64,000 nt of DNA from the NCBI GenBank assembly GCA_027533395.1, contig JAPZUF010000016.1, positions 45,224 through 109,223 on the forward strand, written 5' to 3'. This stretch comes from Cyclobacteriaceae bacterium. Its GTDB lineage: Bacteria > Bacteroidota > Bacteroidia > Cytophagales > Cyclobacteriaceae. This document shows positions 63,713-64,000 of this stretch, piece by piece (positions within the stretch are counted from its first letter, which is position 1; each line of letters starts with the position of its first letter). Position numbers and translations under genes: made by a program. Below the pieces are notes generated by a model, which made no database searches, was not told where the DNA came from, and worked only from the letters and a program-made list of their open reading frames with translations.

Positions 63713-64000
63713 ATGTTCCATCAATCCATACACTTTCAGTTTAAAGCGAGATACGTCAGCTCGGCCCCAATTGATAAACCTTATTCCAACATCTGGATTG
63801 TTTTGCATGGCTATGGGCAGTTGGCGCCTTTCTTCATTAAAAAATTTCAGCGTCTTGTAGATGATGAAACATTGATAATTGCACCTGAAGGCTTGAGCAG
63901 ATTTTATCTGGAGGATGTCACCAAACGCGTGGCAACAGGTAATAATCGAGTGGGTGCAACTTGGATGACGCGTGAAGAGCGTTTAACTGATATTGAAAAC
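63713..64000 (+). CDS. Alpha/beta-hydrolase (phospholipase/carboxylesterase type), 3' part outside the window
   Basis: The first 96 codons of an intact frame from ATG at 63713. The pattern NIWIVLHGYGQLAPFFIKKF (oxyanion-loop HGYG), then TLIIAPEGLSRFYLE and VGATWMTREERLTDIEN, is typical of Bacteroidota phospholipase/carboxylesterase-like alpha/beta hydrolases. The nucleophile serine and the rest of the triad lie beyond base 64000. The T tract of a terminator ends immediately before the ATG, so its promoter is either embedded there or it relies on read-through. Confidence 0.75.
   Translation, partial: MFHQSIHFQFKARYVSSAPIDKPYSNIWIVLHGYGQLAPFFIKKFQRLVDDETLIIAPEGLSRFYLEDVTKRVATGNNRVGATWMTREERLTDIEN

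Noticed and set aside
1..64000. Mobile elements, prophage, CRISPR array, rRNA
   Set aside because: No transposase, integrase, phage structural gene, regularly spaced repeat series or rRNA sequence was seen.

Overview
The window is a gene-dense, AT-rich stretch of a Bacteroidota chromosome. Several features point there. Three transcription units carry the phylum's TTTG-N19/20-TAnnTTTG promoter. A secreted CotH protein ends in a type IX secretion (Por) sorting domain. DUF3667, DUF547, DUF4956, a Lacal_2735-type small protein and TIGR04283 glycosyltransferase families are present, and Shine-Dalgarno sequences are mostly absent. I cannot place it below phylum with confidence; a Cytophagales- or Chitinophagales-like organism would fit. 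No insertion sequence, prophage, CRISPR array or rRNA was seen. One tRNA (anticodon CAT) was found, and both window ends cut genes (pnp on the left, an esterase on the right).

Layout. 1-8.6 kb is mostly minus strand: pnp (partial), rpsO, an LptF/LptG permease, a START-like protein, tRNA-Met, a DUF3667 protein, a UbiB-type kinase with a TetR regulator, and a histone-deacetylase-like gene interrupted by one in-frame TGA exactly where the family has Cys. A lipoprotein follows. 8.7-11.8 kb holds a 1033-residue TerB-ABCG half transporter. 11.9-16.4 kb holds a LolA-like protein, a large BNR-repeat protein and a YdeI-like protein. 16.4-21 kb holds the tail-specific protease Prc, an orphan membrane protein, small orphans and a MazG-like pyrophosphohydrolase. 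21-24.6 kb holds a SulP anion transporter with a beta-carbonic anhydrase, and tyrS; an Lhr-like helicase runs to 27 kb.

27.1-34.5 kb is a light-response and carotenoid island. It has a MerR regulator with the W-x9-EH signature of B12-dependent CarH photoreceptors, an ECF sigma factor behind repeated operator-like sites, crtI, crtB, idi, a small Lacal_2735-type gene, a photolyase and an SDR-DUF2867 protein. Its logic would be light to B12 regulator to sigma factor to pigments and DNA repair. 34.5-38.9 kb is mixed metabolism: a HExxH protein, a glycosyltransferase, a DUF547 protein, aroQ, a class V aminotransferase and a MarC protein.

39-46.5 kb is a compact five-gene operon: lamin-tail lipoprotein, DUF4956 membrane protein, HlyD-like adaptor, TolC-like outer-membrane protein and a 1137-residue CotH kinase with lamin-tail and T9SS domains. 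It looks like a dedicated envelope system. 46.5-50.9 kb holds rnhA, a BASS transporter, an acyltransferase, a saccharopine-dehydrogenase-like enzyme and cdd.

50.9-62.3 kb is the most interesting block: a membrane GAF/coiled-coil protein, CheR, CheB, a second GAF protein, a 1147-residue sensor phosphatase (HAMP-GAF-PAS-PAS-SpoIIE), SiaB-like kinase, SiaC-like phosphoprotein with the conserved Thr68, and a second TerB-ABCG transporter. It combines chemotaxis-type methylation enzymes with a Sia-type partner switch, but no CheA/CheW/CheY and no GGDEF protein are present. The transporter sits where a Sia locus would have its output, which suggests regulated export. The window ends with a lipoprotein on its own promoter, a secreted protein, a terminator and the start of an esterase.
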